Shown here: one piece after another, positions 49,601 through 57,762 of the stretch
How positions within the stretch are numbered: position 1 is the first letter of the stretch
Layout of the letters: the number at the start of each line of letters is the position of its first letter
The notes under the pieces: model-generated
What the model was told of the DNA's origin: nothing
What the model saw: the letters and a program-made list of their open reading frames with translations, nothing else
Databases searched by the model: none
Position numbers and translations under genes: made by a program
Assembly (NCBI GenBank): GCA_900542155.1
Contig: UQMD01000009.1
Span: forward strand, 1-64,000
Source: an uncultured Collinsella sp.
Lineage (GTDB): Bacteria; Actinomycetota; Coriobacteriia; Coriobacteriales; Coriobacteriaceae
DNA: 64,000 nucleotides
Direction: 5' to 3'

Positions 49601-50538
49601 CTGCCGTTAAGCAGCAGAACCTTGCCGCCTTTAGGAACAACCTTGCCAAGCAAAAGCACGAAAAGCTGGCGTGGAAAGTTACCTCGCTAAACGCCGGGGA
49701 CGAAGATCTCACTGCTTTTGATGGCGAGCGCGACTTTTACCTGCATCATTTTTGCCTGCCGTGGGAAGATCTCGCGCAATACCCAGAGCGCCGGAGTACC
49801 GCGCTGCGCATGTCGCATGCTGCAAATGGCTATGCCTATGCAGAAGGCGGGGCATGCAAGGTGCCGCACTTTGAATTCCCTAGCTACGATGGTGAGCCCG
49901 TCGAGCAGATTGCTGCTCGTCTGGAGGATCGTTGCCACTGCAAGGAGGGCTTAAAGGGCGCGACGGTTCGCCAGGTGAGCCAGGCGGCGGCGCGCGTACC
50001 CGAGCTGCTGTCAATTCGCGAAGTGCGTGAGCGTTGGTCGAGCGACGGGGTGCCCACAACGCTGCAGCCGGCGGCGACGGCGCACATGACGCCCTATATG
50101 TTCCAGGCGGTCTACCTGGGTGAGCTGGGAGAATCTGCCGGAAGGGCAATCTTTGAGGCATATTACGACGGCCGCTATTCGCTTACGCGTGGCGATGCGG
50201 CACACGCCGAGACAGGTGGCGACTTTGAGGTGCTCGATGCTGCTGGCAACACGACCGGGGTATGGATCGATTTTAAGCACTATCGCATCGGTGCCTATAT
50301 CGCTTATGTTCGCGACGGTCGCGAGGCGTCGGATGCCGAGCGCTTTAGGGCGAAGGCTCAAAAGGTTGGGGCGAAACGCCTGCTAATCGTCAACGTTTTG
50401 GCTGATGAGGCAGCGCTTGAGTGCGTGCCCAAGGCACTCGATGCTGAGGGGACTGTGTTCTCCGTTCCTTATATGGCCGCCGACGGTGCAATCAATTTGG
50501 AGATGATGGAGGCGATCGGCCGTGCAATCGAAGCATAA
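46606..50538 (+). CDS. DdmD-like SF2 helicase with C-terminal PD-(D/E)XK nuclease
   Basis: The 1310-aa protein has SF2 helicase motifs: Walker A GATTGSGKN at 53-61, DEID box at 286-289, MSATW at 582-586, and motif VI QAVGRLMR at 937-944. A PD-(D/E)XK-type nuclease core lies near the C-terminus: Glu1202, Asp1206 in GGDFEV, then Asp1222 and Lys1224 in WIDFKHY. This order and length match DdmD, the helicase-nuclease of the Vibrio cholerae plasmid-elimination system DdmDE. GGAGG at 46594-46598 fits ATG 46606 (a TTG at 46600 is also in frame). It overlaps the next gene by 17 bases. The assignment rests on architecture; sequence similarity was not measured. Confidence 0.72.
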   Translation: MAMWDLNCQSNPSSADDKELAPYLARQKAMREFFERALFAPKDQGNNGLYFLGATTGSGKNYTAEQVTADLIAGGWDDSGCFNKCPGRRYLVFVVPGKDNRDNYVASVRKLLVEQGMDGDAAQRMVFDLPRAGDNILHWIETTRGKGAVGVRDIPCPIEADDESSHRIIKRAWGNAMEIADDLLGILDTRNRLGGVADRLTPALRDKLSSADASLRWAVSHELKNITRGMEVIPQIWPSALLNDESIPHVIALTPQKLINRIDTVTGAGVVLFNAMAAEKGLFIFDEIDHMKADILSTLTDDPVTFQPDEVLRILDRHFNGGVVDPLLLGNRDQWMAVYTHASTSGDHKGSNAERNRVSRASVEEDAEEIAKDAKKIQKALASCIKDMKLRPPFALSDEAKEEQLSGRHLFGSDDISVGDNSANPLRFKLNEGGTRNMIITRGGSGQQTVSKAVRRARGLVRMVVGHLARCATLMDKLYYGSISYKDDLSRKNIIDALGIRNNQTSEKYFWDSLMLALFFKDRKNDEIDAADDSMYARGVDYLVMETTIEHMFTTYLTSHGIERMPEAYLASIAAKAPCVCMSATWSAPTVKNFNLDYLDEVHGVVRKDAWIGELNQEIVRQTKLFNKQAAKEYDVDIAWVDESKEIAGMVALAGGAFGGIIVSPDEVYERAMRFFDGIGVSEGLAVRLRLKIADRVGVSDAKSIEFELKRLSKTLVAVSTWARGVARNEQRAGAVFTTRHMGNHGEFNSLALDLAREIVAELVIRNIKCPEMSYEKSLEAAKDMVPCFNAAEWDAGWRGAQKRLELGQPTLMFINLSAGGFSKNLKYKVPENLCDMVHQVDCGFENADRRPKMDLDFLYIESPTSRLTWGVEINSNKFVQQALLGVVEQEELVARGEVPFTQKRRNVRMLLSGVNKSLPVRDTLSYQVEGARIVAQAVGRLMRTSVKMPCVQVLLDREIANDCNFSFLHDLPMGYELEQVVGACAAANNHMTDNKEHAAVKQQNLAAFRNNLAKQKHEKLAWKVTSLNAGDEDLTAFDGERDFYLHHFCLPWEDLAQYPERRSTALRMSHAANGYAYAEGGACKVPHFEFPSYDGEPVEQIAARLEDRCHCKEGLKGATVRQVSQAAARVPELLSIREVRERWSSDGVPTTLQPAATAHMTPYMFQAVYLGELGESAGRAIFEAYYDGRYSLTRGDAAHAETGGDFEVLDAAGNTTGVWIDFKHYRIGAYIAYVRDGREASDAERFRAKAQKVGAKRLLIVNVLADEAALECVPKALDAEGTVFSVPYMAADGAINLEMMEAIGRAIEA

Positions 50539-52417
50539 CCAGCCGTGCGGTTTGGGAGACATCGCCGTATCAGAGCTCGTGTTGCAGCTCGATGCCGCTG
50601 CTGCCGAGGAGCGCTACTCGGTCTTTTGGTGCAACGTCGGCGATGCGGGCAAGCATGCCGTGGCGAACTTTATGGCCGATGTGTGCCAGACGGGCAAGGT
50701 CGTCGCGCTCACGCAGCTTGCAGACAACCGCGTCTTTCTGATGGTCAAAGCGGGCGTGCAGACGGGCGACCTTAATGCCTCGATTTATCAGGAGCAGATA
50801 GTTCCGATTAAAACTAATTGGAACGAGTTGGACGATTACGTTGCGTTCCGCTTGCTGTTCAACTCCTGCTCTCAGTTTGAGGGGATTGAGGACGAAGTTC
50901 CCAATGACACCGGGCACCTGTATGTCATTAGCGCCAAGGGTGCCCGCCGCGATGCTGTCGAAAGCGACGGAAGGGGACCTGCCAAGATCGAAACGGTTGA
51001 AATCGTTATCGATGAGGATTGCACCTTTGATCTTAAGATTCGGACGTTTACCAAGCGCCGTGTGCTTATTGGCAGGGCACAAGGTGACGAGAAAGAGCTC
51101 GAAAAGATTAAGAGCCAAGTGGGCTACAGGCTATCGCCCGTGGCGACGATGGTGCTTGCCCACGAACAAAAAGACGAGTACATCCTGCGCCGAGCCAAGG
51201 GCGACAAGCCGTCCAAGCGCCGTGATCTGACGTTCTCGGCCCAGGCGGACAAGGTCGCCTATACCAAGAAGGGCATTTTGTATCGAGAGCTGCAGATTCT
51301 CGAACGCCGTTACAGCGACTTCGCCCGGGTGACGCTCATGGAATACCCGCGTAAGAGTTTCTACGAGGTGCTCAAGGGTGATGAGTACGCGCGCGTGGTT
51401 GCGGAGCGCATGGCGGGGCAGCGAATCGTGGTGTCGTTTGCGCGCAATGGGCTTGCCGAAGTGGCGCGCCAGCTGGCCGATCGACTTAACGATTCCTCGT
51501 GGGGCGTTCGCGCAACGTATGGCGGAAGGGCCGTGGATTCGCGGGCGCTGAACCTTGTCGTTGTGCCCAATGAGGTTGCTGAGGACGACGGCTATGCCTT
51601 ACATGCTGGCGTGGTGGAACAGCACGTGACACCGGATGTGTGCGAGCCACTGTTTAAGGTGGCGCCAAAGCAAAAGGATCGCAATGCGCAAGAGGCGATC
51701 CTGGGCGCCATGCTCAAAGAACTGCTGGTAAAGCAGGATGTTGTCGACGAGCGGGTGACGGCGTTTGATCTTGATGCTTTGGATATTGAGTCGGTGACGG
51801 TGTGTGGCTTGGTCGATGTGCCGCATAAAACAAAGGACAAGATTGAGCTGGATTCGCGTATCGCTACGTTGGCGATTGGCGCGGATGGGGGCATGCGCTA
51901 TGCCTCACATTCGGCAGAGGATGGTCCCGAGGACGAGATGGAGCTCGATCTGCTGACCGCGGACGGCAAACTCGATAAGGGCGCCTATGTCTTTGACGTG
52001 CATGCGAACGGGCAGTCTATGCTTGCGCGCGTGCGGGATACGGGACTGACGACGTTTTCCAATAACTTTATGGCCCTGGTGGGTGAGCATCAGCTCACAG
52101 GCAAAGCAGGGCGTAAGAAAGAGATTTTCGAGAGCTACAACTCGCCTTATTACGGCATTGGAACGTTCGAGCGTGCGGGCAAGACTTGCTATTTTGTGGG
52201 CGTCAACAACGGCACCCAGGAGGATATGGCGACTGCGATTCACGTGCGTTCGATTGAGGTACTCGACGGCGATGATTTGTCTGAGTTGTTGGTTCAGCTG
52301 GCCAACATAGGCCTTTCGCGCTATAAGGCTCCGTCCGTGTGGCCGATTCCGGTCAAGTATCTCAACGAGTGCGCTGCGCGTGAGGGCGCGGTAGAGGATG
52401 GCGGTGGCGACAAGTGA
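50522..52417 (+). CDS. DdmE-like Piwi/Argonaute-fold protein, probably catalytically inactive
   Basis: The 631-aa protein follows the helicase-nuclease with a 17-base overlap, starting at GTG 50522 with GGAGG nine bases upstream. A MID-like segment is suggested by GVVEQHVTPD followed some 20 residues later by AILGAMLKELLVK. The end, KAPSVWPIPVKYLNECA (about 600-617), looks like the typical C-terminus of Piwi domains. I see no convincing DEDX catalytic tetrad, as expected for DdmE, the guide-binding non-cutting Argonaute of DdmDE. The size is also close to DdmE. Fold assignment is by eye and needs a profile or structure search. Confidence 0.6.
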   Translation: MQSKHNQPCGLGDIAVSELVLQLDAAAAEERYSVFWCNVGDAGKHAVANFMADVCQTGKVVALTQLADNRVFLMVKAGVQTGDLNASIYQEQIVPIKTNWNELDDYVAFRLLFNSCSQFEGIEDEVPNDTGHLYVISAKGARRDAVESDGRGPAKIETVEIVIDEDCTFDLKIRTFTKRRVLIGRAQGDEKELEKIKSQVGYRLSPVATMVLAHEQKDEYILRRAKGDKPSKRRDLTFSAQADKVAYTKKGILYRELQILERRYSDFARVTLMEYPRKSFYEVLKGDEYARVVAERMAGQRIVVSFARNGLAEVARQLADRLNDSSWGVRATYGGRAVDSRALNLVVVPNEVAEDDGYALHAGVVEQHVTPDVCEPLFKVAPKQKDRNAQEAILGAMLKELLVKQDVVDERVTAFDLDALDIESVTVCGLVDVPHKTKDKIELDSRIATLAIGADGGMRYASHSAEDGPEDEMELDLLTADGKLDKGAYVFDVHANGQSMLARVRDTGLTTFSNNFMALVGEHQLTGKAGRKKEIFESYNSPYYGIGTFERAGKTCYFVGVNNGTQEDMATAIHVRSIEVLDGDDLSELLVQLANIGLSRYKAPSVWPIPVKYLNECAAREGAVEDGGGDK

Positions 52418-52461
52418 TGGTGTTGCGCAATTATCGCTCCTAGAACTTTTTGAAATTACGC

Positions 52462-52490
52462 TTGCATTGTAAAAGGGGAGAACATATACT
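52462..52490 (+). promoter_or_regulatory. Sigma-70-type promoter for the 64-aa gene
   Basis: TTGCAT (52462-52467) and TATACT (52485-52490) are separated by exactly 17 bases, a near-consensus promoter. The transcript would begin near 52497 and carry a GGTCTC/GAGACC hairpin at about 52512-52529 in its 5' leader before the small gene. Confidence 0.75.
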
Positions 52491-52570
52491 GCAGCCATAG
52501 CACATCAGATGGGGTCTCAAAAAGAGACCAAGCAAACGAGTTTTCAGTTTATGTTGAGAGGTACTTGAGC

Positions 52571-52765
52571 ATGACCAGCAGAATTTTCCCCCTTTACAAC
52601 GACAATACCGACCATATCGATCTCAATACCATCTACGGTTGCAGTATTGGTTCTAAGGCCGAGAACTACATGTTCGCTCAAGATGATCTAGAGCTTAGCT
52701 CCGAAGATTATGAGTACCTGAATGATATTGAGCGCGAGCGGGAGTATGAGCTCGGCATCCGCTGA
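52571..52765 (+). CDS. Small acidic protein (64 aa) downstream of the DdmDE-like operon
   Basis: The ORF has a strong promoter, a leader hairpin and GAGAGG upstream of the start (ATG 52571; TTG 52565 also in frame). The protein is acidic, with a Tyr/Glu-rich helical C-terminus (SSEDYEYLNDIEREREYELG) and no membrane segment. I do not recognise it. It could be an accessory or regulator of the upstream system, or an independent gene. Confidence 0.55.
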   Translation: MTSRIFPLYNDNTDHIDLNTIYGCSIGSKAENYMFAQDDLELSSEDYEYLNDIEREREYELGIR

Positions 52766-52884
52766 TGGATGTGGGCTTGTCTCCAACTCCTCCGATTTAA
52801 TTACCCCGTTATCACCTCTTTTTAGCGGGGCATATTGGATCGATTATGTGTCAAACATCAGCTCATCGTGGGAAGGAATCGGCA

Positions 52885-55800
52885 ATGAGCAAGAACGTGA
52901 ACAAGAACATCAATGGCGGCGCTGCGGGTAAGGCGAAGGCCGCCGGGCGTATGGCGACAGTTGCTGCGGCAACGATCGCCATGACGGGCGGGTCGCTGCT
53001 GTCTCCGCTGACTGCGGTGGCGCAGGGTGCGAACGGTGCCGACGCTACTGCGAAGCCGGCTGCGGTGCTGTCTCCGTTGACGAGCGCGGCTGCTGCTAGC
53101 GCTGGCGCGGGCACGGTGTCAGCGGTGCAGAAGGTCGCCAACCTGCAGGCTGCGGTCGATGCGGCTCGCGCTAAGGCCGCTGCTGCCAAGGCCGATTTGG
53201 ATGCGGCCGCCGCTCCTTACGACGCCGCCGCTGCCAACCAGCAGCAGGCTCAGAGCGCCTACGATGCGGCCCGTGGCACAAGCGACGCTGCCGCTTCTGC
53301 AGCTTCGGCCGAGCTGGAGCAGCAGATGGGTGCCGCGCAGGACAAGGCCGATGCGGACGTGAAGGCGCTCGAGGACGCTCAAGCTGCACTCGATGCCGCA
53401 AAGAGGGATCTGACGGACAAGGGTGAAGCCCTGACCGCTGCCCAGAAGACCGCCGACGATGCCCAGGCTGCGCTCAAGTCCGCGCAGGCCGCTGCTGCCG
53501 ATGCCACGCCCGAGGCTGTTGCCGCGGCTCAGGCCGCTGCCGAGCAGGCCGCGAGCGAGCTGGAGCAGGCAAAGCAGCAGGCCGCCGACGCGCAGGTCAG
53601 GCTTTCGAATGCCCAGGCTGGCGTTGATGCCGCCGCGGCCAAACAGCAGGACGCGCAAGGCAAGCTTTCGGCAGCTCAGCAGGCAAAGGATGCGGCCGAT
53701 AAGGATGTGAATGCCGCTCAGGCGAGCTATGACGCCGCCAAGGCCGATCTCGACCGTGCCGAGCAGGGTGCCGCGGGCCCGGAGTACGAGGCTGCCAAGG
53801 CCAAGGTGGACGCCGCCGCTGCCGCGCTGGACGCCGCCAAGTCGGTCCAGGCGCAGCGCGAGGGCGAACTCGCTGCTGCCTCGCAGGAAGTGACCACTGC
53901 CGAGGGTGAGGTGCAGGCTGCTCAGCAGGCGCTCGCCGTCCAGCAGCAGGCTGCGGCTGACGCGCAGTCCAAGTTGGACGCTGCCACGGCTGCTGCGACC
54001 GCGGCAGACGCCGCCGTCGATCAGGCTAAGGCCGAGCATGCCAATGCGCTTGCGGCGCTGGCCGACGCTCAGGCCAAGCTCTCGGCCGCTAAGGACGAGA
54101 AGAACGCTGCCGACAAGGCGCTCGACCAGGCAAAGGCTCAAAAGCAGCAGGCCGATCAGGCTGTAGCTCAAGCGCAGGCCAAGCTCGACGCCGCTCAGGC
54201 TACGGCGAACGCCTCGGCGGAAAACTACCGCCAGGGCGCCATTGCGTTCTTTAAGAGCGTGGGTGCCGACGATGCGGCGGACCTGATTCTCAACTGCAAA
54301 TATGCCAGCCTCACCAAGGTGGGCGAGGAGGTTGACGCGACGAGTCTGACCAACATGAAGCAAGCGATTGTGTGGCTCAAGGCGTGCAACAAGTATCGTG
54401 CGAGCGTTGGCCTGGGTGAGCTCAAGGTGACGTTTGCCATGATGGCGACCGCGATTGCCGATGCGAATTTCTCCGATACCAAGACTGCGCACGCCATGCA
54501 GTTCAACGTGGGCGAAAACGTGGCGTGGAACTACGGAAGCGACCCGTTCATCCAGTGGGTCGATCAGGAGAAGGCCGTCTTTGACCGCGCTGCGGCTACG
54601 CTGGGAGCGACGGGCCTTACGGGAAAGGCTGCTTTTGATTTCTACGAGCAGCATGGCGACGAAATCGATCGCTACGTGGCTGCGCATGGCGGGAGCGTGC
54701 ATACAGTCGGTCACTACATGAATGTGATCGATCCCGATTACACCGTAACGGGCATGGGGGTTTGCACGCGCGGGACGATGAACCGTTGGCTTACGCAGGC
54801 GCAGACGTTCTCTATGTCTGGAGGATGGTACACGAATGCCGCCAATCCGATGACGGTTGCCGAATACGAGGCTGCGCTTAATGCGTGGTGTGACTCGTTG
54901 GCAAATCCTGGGCAGGGCGTGGACGCGGCTCGTCAGGAGCTTTCTGCCGCTCAGGGCGCGGCTGCGCAGGCTGGCGGCAAGGTGAGCGCCGCGTCGCAGG
55001 CCGCCGCTGCAAGGCAGGCTCAAGTCGATGCTGCTGCCGCCGATGTTGACGCTGCTGCCGCTGGGGCCTCGGATGCCCAGGCTGCCGTGGGGGAGAAGCA
55101 GGCCGCGGCTGAGGCCGCTGCGCGTGCCGTGGCTGATGCCCGCGCCGACGTGGACGCTGCCAGCGCTGCGGTTACCGCGGCGCAGAGTGTCGTGACTGCC
55201 AAGTCTGATGAACTCGATGTCGCCAAGGGCAAGGCTGCCGCTGCCCGGCGTGCGCTGGATGCCGCTCGCGCCGGCGTTGGCGACAAGGAGAGCGCGCTTG
55301 CTGCCGCCCAGGACGAGCTGGCTGCGTACTCTGCCGACGTTGCCGCTGCTCAGCGTGCATTTGATGCGGCCTCGGCGGTGCTCGAGGGGGCGCGTGCCGT
55401 TCAGGCTGACGCGCAGGCTGCAGTGAATGCCGCGCAGGGTGCGGCAGGCCAGGCAGATGCCGACGTCGCTGCTGCCCAGGCCGAGCTTGTCGCCGCCCAG
55501 GCTGCTGCGAGCGGTGCCGGCACGGCTGTGACCGCGGCTCAGGCCGCATCCGTCGCGGCTGCTGCTCGTGCGGCTCAGCTACATGATGCCGCCGCGGCGC
55601 TTGCTCAGGCGACGGAGGACAAGGCCGCTGCCGATGCTGCTGTTGAGGCAGCGGCTTCGGCGAAGACCGATGCCGAGTCTGGCGTGACTGCGGCGGACGA
55701 CGCCGTAACGGATGCGACCGCTGATCGCGATGCTTCTGCCGCCGCGGTTGCCCGCCTGCGCAGGATCAACCTTGCCGACGCCATCGCTAGCGGCCGTGCC

Positions 55801-56235
55801 AACGATGCGGATGAGGCGCTCAACGCTAAGATCGCTGCAGCCCACGATGCCGCCGAGCGCGCCGCAGCTGCCAAGATTGAGCTCGACGCTGCCGTTGCTG
55901 CGACGGATGCTGTGGCACCTGCCTACTTGGAGGCGCTTGCCAACTATACCGCCGCCAAGGCCGAGCTCGACCAGGCTATTGTCGAGCTCAACGCCGAGAT
56001 CGCTCGCCAAGAGGCCGCCGAGCGCGGGAATGGCGAGCAGACTCAGCCTGCGACGCAGGTGGCGTACCAGGCCAAGCACATGACCTCGGCGTCCGAGGCC
56101 ACCACGCAGCAGACGACGATGCCCGCCACGGGCGACGTGTCCAACCTGCTGGGCGAGACGTTCGTAATTGGAGGCACGGTCCTGGTTGCCGCCGGCGTCT
56201 TCCTGTCCGACAAGCGCCGCCAGCTGATCCGTTAG
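52885..56235 (+). CDS. Large Ala-rich coiled-coil surface protein with CAP domain and sortase-type tail
   Basis: The 1116-aa protein begins with a positively charged signal peptide (hydrophobic TVAAATIAMTGGSLLSPLTAVAQG). Two very long Ala/Asp/Gln-rich coiled-coil regions (about 75-440 and 670-1040) flank a CAP/SCP-type domain (about 442-660) with NVGENVAWNYG and TVGHYMNVIDPDY, holding the Glu and His of that fold. Near residue 1078 a sortase-like motif MPATGD is followed by a hydrophobic segment and the basic tail SDKRRQLIR, so it is likely anchored to the cell wall. The start ATG 52885 has GGAAGGA. Probable role: adhesion or interaction outside the cell. It is followed by a strong terminator. 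Confidence 0.9.
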   Translation: MSKNVNKNINGGAAGKAKAAGRMATVAAATIAMTGGSLLSPLTAVAQGANGADATAKPAAVLSPLTSAAAASAGAGTVSAVQKVANLQAAVDAARAKAAAAKADLDAAAAPYDAAAANQQQAQSAYDAARGTSDAAASAASAELEQQMGAAQDKADADVKALEDAQAALDAAKRDLTDKGEALTAAQKTADDAQAALKSAQAAAADATPEAVAAAQAAAEQAASELEQAKQQAADAQVRLSNAQAGVDAAAAKQQDAQGKLSAAQQAKDAADKDVNAAQASYDAAKADLDRAEQGAAGPEYEAAKAKVDAAAAALDAAKSVQAQREGELAAASQEVTTAEGEVQAAQQALAVQQQAAADAQSKLDAATAAATAADAAVDQAKAEHANALAALADAQAKLSAAKDEKNAADKALDQAKAQKQQADQAVAQAQAKLDAAQATANASAENYRQGAIAFFKSVGADDAADLILNCKYASLTKVGEEVDATSLTNMKQAIVWLKACNKYRASVGLGELKVTFAMMATAIADANFSDTKTAHAMQFNVGENVAWNYGSDPFIQWVDQEKAVFDRAAATLGATGLTGKAAFDFYEQHGDEIDRYVAAHGGSVHTVGHYMNVIDPDYTVTGMGVCTRGTMNRWLTQAQTFSMSGGWYTNAANPMTVAEYEAALNAWCDSLANPGQGVDAARQELSAAQGAAAQAGGKVSAASQAAAARQAQVDAAAADVDAAAAGASDAQAAVGEKQAAAEAAARAVADARADVDAASAAVTAAQSVVTAKSDELDVAKGKAAAARRALDAARAGVGDKESALAAAQDELAAYSADVAAAQRAFDAASAVLEGARAVQADAQAAVNAAQGAAGQADADVAAAQAELVAAQAAASGAGTAVTAAQAASVAAAARAAQLHDAAAALAQATEDKAAADAAVEAAASAKTDAESGVTAADDAVTDATADRDASAAAVARLRRINLADAIASGRANDADEALNAKIAAAHDAAERAAAAKIELDAAVAATDAVAPAYLEALANYTAAKAELDQAIVELNAEIARQEAAERGNGEQTQPATQVAYQAKHMTSASEATTQQTTMPATGDVSNLLGETFVIGGTVLVAAGVFLSDKRRQLIR

Positions 56236-56256
56236 GGACGGAGGAAAGCGGATCAT

Positions 56257-56306
56257 TTTCGGCGCGCGCCGCAAGGGCATGGGTCCTGCGGCGCGCGCCG
56301 CTTTTA
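56257..56306 (+). terminator. Strong Rho-independent terminator after the surface-protein gene
   Basis: GGCGCGCGCCGCAAGG at 56261-56276 pairs with CCTGCGGCGCGCGCC at 56285-56299 (one bulge), followed by GCTTTT. Confidence 0.85.
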
Positions 56307-56333
56307 TCTTCAAGATTAATTAAGGAGGGACAT

Positions 56334-56690
56334 ATGCAAATTAGAGGAGAGGCCGCGATTGCCTGTGGGTTCATGGCGGGCTTGGCAACGGGGCTGCTGT
56401 TCGATGGATGTTTCGACAGCTACATCAATCGATTCTGCGATTCTGATTTTCCGAGAGGCTGGCCTCGGAAAACGGCACCGGCTCGTCAAAAGGCGGATGC
56501 GCCCATCAAGTCCCGCAGCGTGGCTGCTTCAAAAACCAAGGTGATCGTCATCAAGAACGGCAAGATTTATCACCGTTCTGGGGGATGCAAAAACCTTCCT
56601 CAAAATGCCATTAGAACAAGCGTGCCACTGGCGACCGCGCTCAAACGAGGAAAGACCCCCTGTTCAGTATGTTGCCCGCCAGCGGCTTAG
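56334..56690 (+). CDS. Small protein with a membrane/export segment and a YHxxxxC...CxxC-type C-terminus
   Basis: The 118-aa protein has a hydrophobic N-terminal segment (AIACGFMAGLATGLLF), a basic linker, and a C-terminal motif KIYHRSGGCKNL followed by KTPCSVC, resembling the short Ada-type metal-binding motif found at the ends of secreted proteins and nucleases. AAGGAGGGA precedes ATG 56334. Function unknown; it is likely extracytoplasmic and membrane-tethered. Confidence 0.65.
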   Translation: MQIRGEAAIACGFMAGLATGLLFDGCFDSYINRFCDSDFPRGWPRKTAPARQKADAPIKSRSVAASKTKVIVIKNGKIYHRSGGCKNLPQNAIRTSVPLATALKRGKTPCSVCCPPAA

Positions 56691-56719
56691 ACGATTCTTC
56701 GGGGGTGTTCTGCAAGGAC

Positions 56720-56854
56720 ATGGGTCCCTGCGGATACATGGGTTTAAAAACGTGTCCGCACGGCATGGGACACTTACCCTGCCGCCCTGCTCTGCCGCGG
56801 CGGCATGTACCCAAACAACGATCCTCTAAGGAGTTCGATACCAATGAGCGATAA
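56720..56854 (+). CDS. Possible Cys/Gly-rich microprotein (44 aa)
   Basis: ATG 56720 with GCAAGGA just upstream opens a 44-codon frame, MGPCGYMGLKTCPHGMGHLP and onward, with three Cys, two His and repeated MG, ending inside the next gene's start. It might be a small metal-binding peptide or simply chance coding. Confidence 0.3.
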   Translation: MGPCGYMGLKTCPHGMGHLPCRPALPRRHVPKQRSSKEFDTNER

Positions 56855-57083
56855 CACCAAGCATCTCGCAAAGAAGTGCGTCAAGGACGCGGGGCCGTGC
56901 CTCGCGTTGTGCCTTGCCGGCGCAGCGGTCGCGCTGCTGGCTGTTCTGGGGCCATTCGACGTGCTCCGAAGTGCCAGTTCTCTGCACGTTTGCATGGCCC
57001 TTGCCGGCGCCATGATGACCGGTGGCGTACTCGATCTGGTTTTTTGGGTGCTCGATCCGTTTGGATGGAAGAACGAAGGGTAA
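56844..57083 (+). CDS. Small two-helix membrane protein
   Basis: The 79-aa protein has two membrane segments (PCLALCLAGAAVALLAVLG and SLHVCMALAGAMMTGGVLDLVFW) and charged ends. AAGGAG lies 12 bases before ATG 56844. No family recognised. It lies 40 bases upstream of the metallophosphoesterase pair. Confidence 0.6.
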   Translation: MSDNTKHLAKKCVKDAGPCLALCLAGAAVALLAVLGPFDVLRSASSLHVCMALAGAMMTGGVLDLVFWVLDPFGWKNEG

Positions 57084-57123
57084 GTCCTAAGGAATGGATA
57101 CCCCGCAGCAACAGGAGGTCCCC

Positions 57124-57762
57124 GTGATCTGGTTTACCAGCGATACTCACTTTGGACACGAGAACATGCTGCGGCTTAGCGATAGGCCTTGGTCGACTGT
57201 TGCGCAGATGAACGACGTCATGGTCGCTAACATTAACAGCAAGGTCGCTGCGGATGATGAGCTCTACATCTTGGGCGACTTTAGCTTTAAGATGACTGCC
57301 CAAGATGCCTACGAGCTGCGCAAAAGCATTGCCTGCAAACGCGTCCACCTGCTGCCCGGCAACCATGACAAGGACTGGACGCAGCCTGCGGTAGCGGATG
57401 CTTTTATCGTCGAGCCGCCCATTTGCGTGCTCAAGATCGACCGCCAAAAAATCGTGCTGAGCCACTATCCTATGGTCGACTGGCAGGGCATGTCGCACGG
57501 CGGCTGGCATCTTCACGGGCATATCCACAGTTGCGGCGGCGCGTACAACAAGTTCAACCTCAGACAGGGGCTGCTGCGCTATGACGTGGGCGTGGACGCT
57601 AACAGCTACGCCCCGGTAAGTCTGGATGAGCTCAGGTCGTGGTTTGCGCAGGTAGACGAGCCGATGTGTTGCGTTAAATGGCCGTGGTGGGTCAACGCCA
57701 CGGGCGACGAGCAGGTCGAGCACGATCTCGAAGCCTATAAGAGTGAAGTGGTGATCCGATGA
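57124..57762 (+). CDS. Calcineurin-like metallophosphoesterase (first of a pair)
   Basis: The 212-aa protein has metal motifs TSDTHFGHENML, LGDFS, LLPGNHDKDW, SHYPM and LHGHIHS in the correct order for the family. I choose GTG 57124, four bases after AGGAGG; an ATG at 57094 in frame has no usable ribosome site. It overlaps the second phosphoesterase gene by four bases (ATGA). The likely role is hydrolysis of a phosphoester or nucleotide in the cytoplasm; substrate unknown. Confidence 0.88.
   Translation: MIWFTSDTHFGHENMLRLSDRPWSTVAQMNDVMVANINSKVAADDELYILGDFSFKMTAQDAYELRKSIACKRVHLLPGNHDKDWTQPAVADAFIVEPPICVLKIDRQKIVLSHYPMVDWQGMSHGGWHLHGHIHSCGGAYNKFNLRQGLLRYDVGVDANSYAPVSLDELRSWFAQVDEPMCCVKWPWWVNATGDEQVEHDLEAYKSEVVIR

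Noticed and set aside
53160..54220. Satellite-like DNA repeats in the surface-protein gene
   Set aside because: The apparent repetition is degenerate and keeps the reading frame; it follows from Ala-rich coiled-coil codons.
53119..55023. 634-codon minus-strand frame within the surface-protein gene
   Set aside because: Shadow of the repetitive Ala/Asp/Gln codons of the coiled-coil protein; composition (Leu/Gly/Arg/Ser) has no domain pattern.
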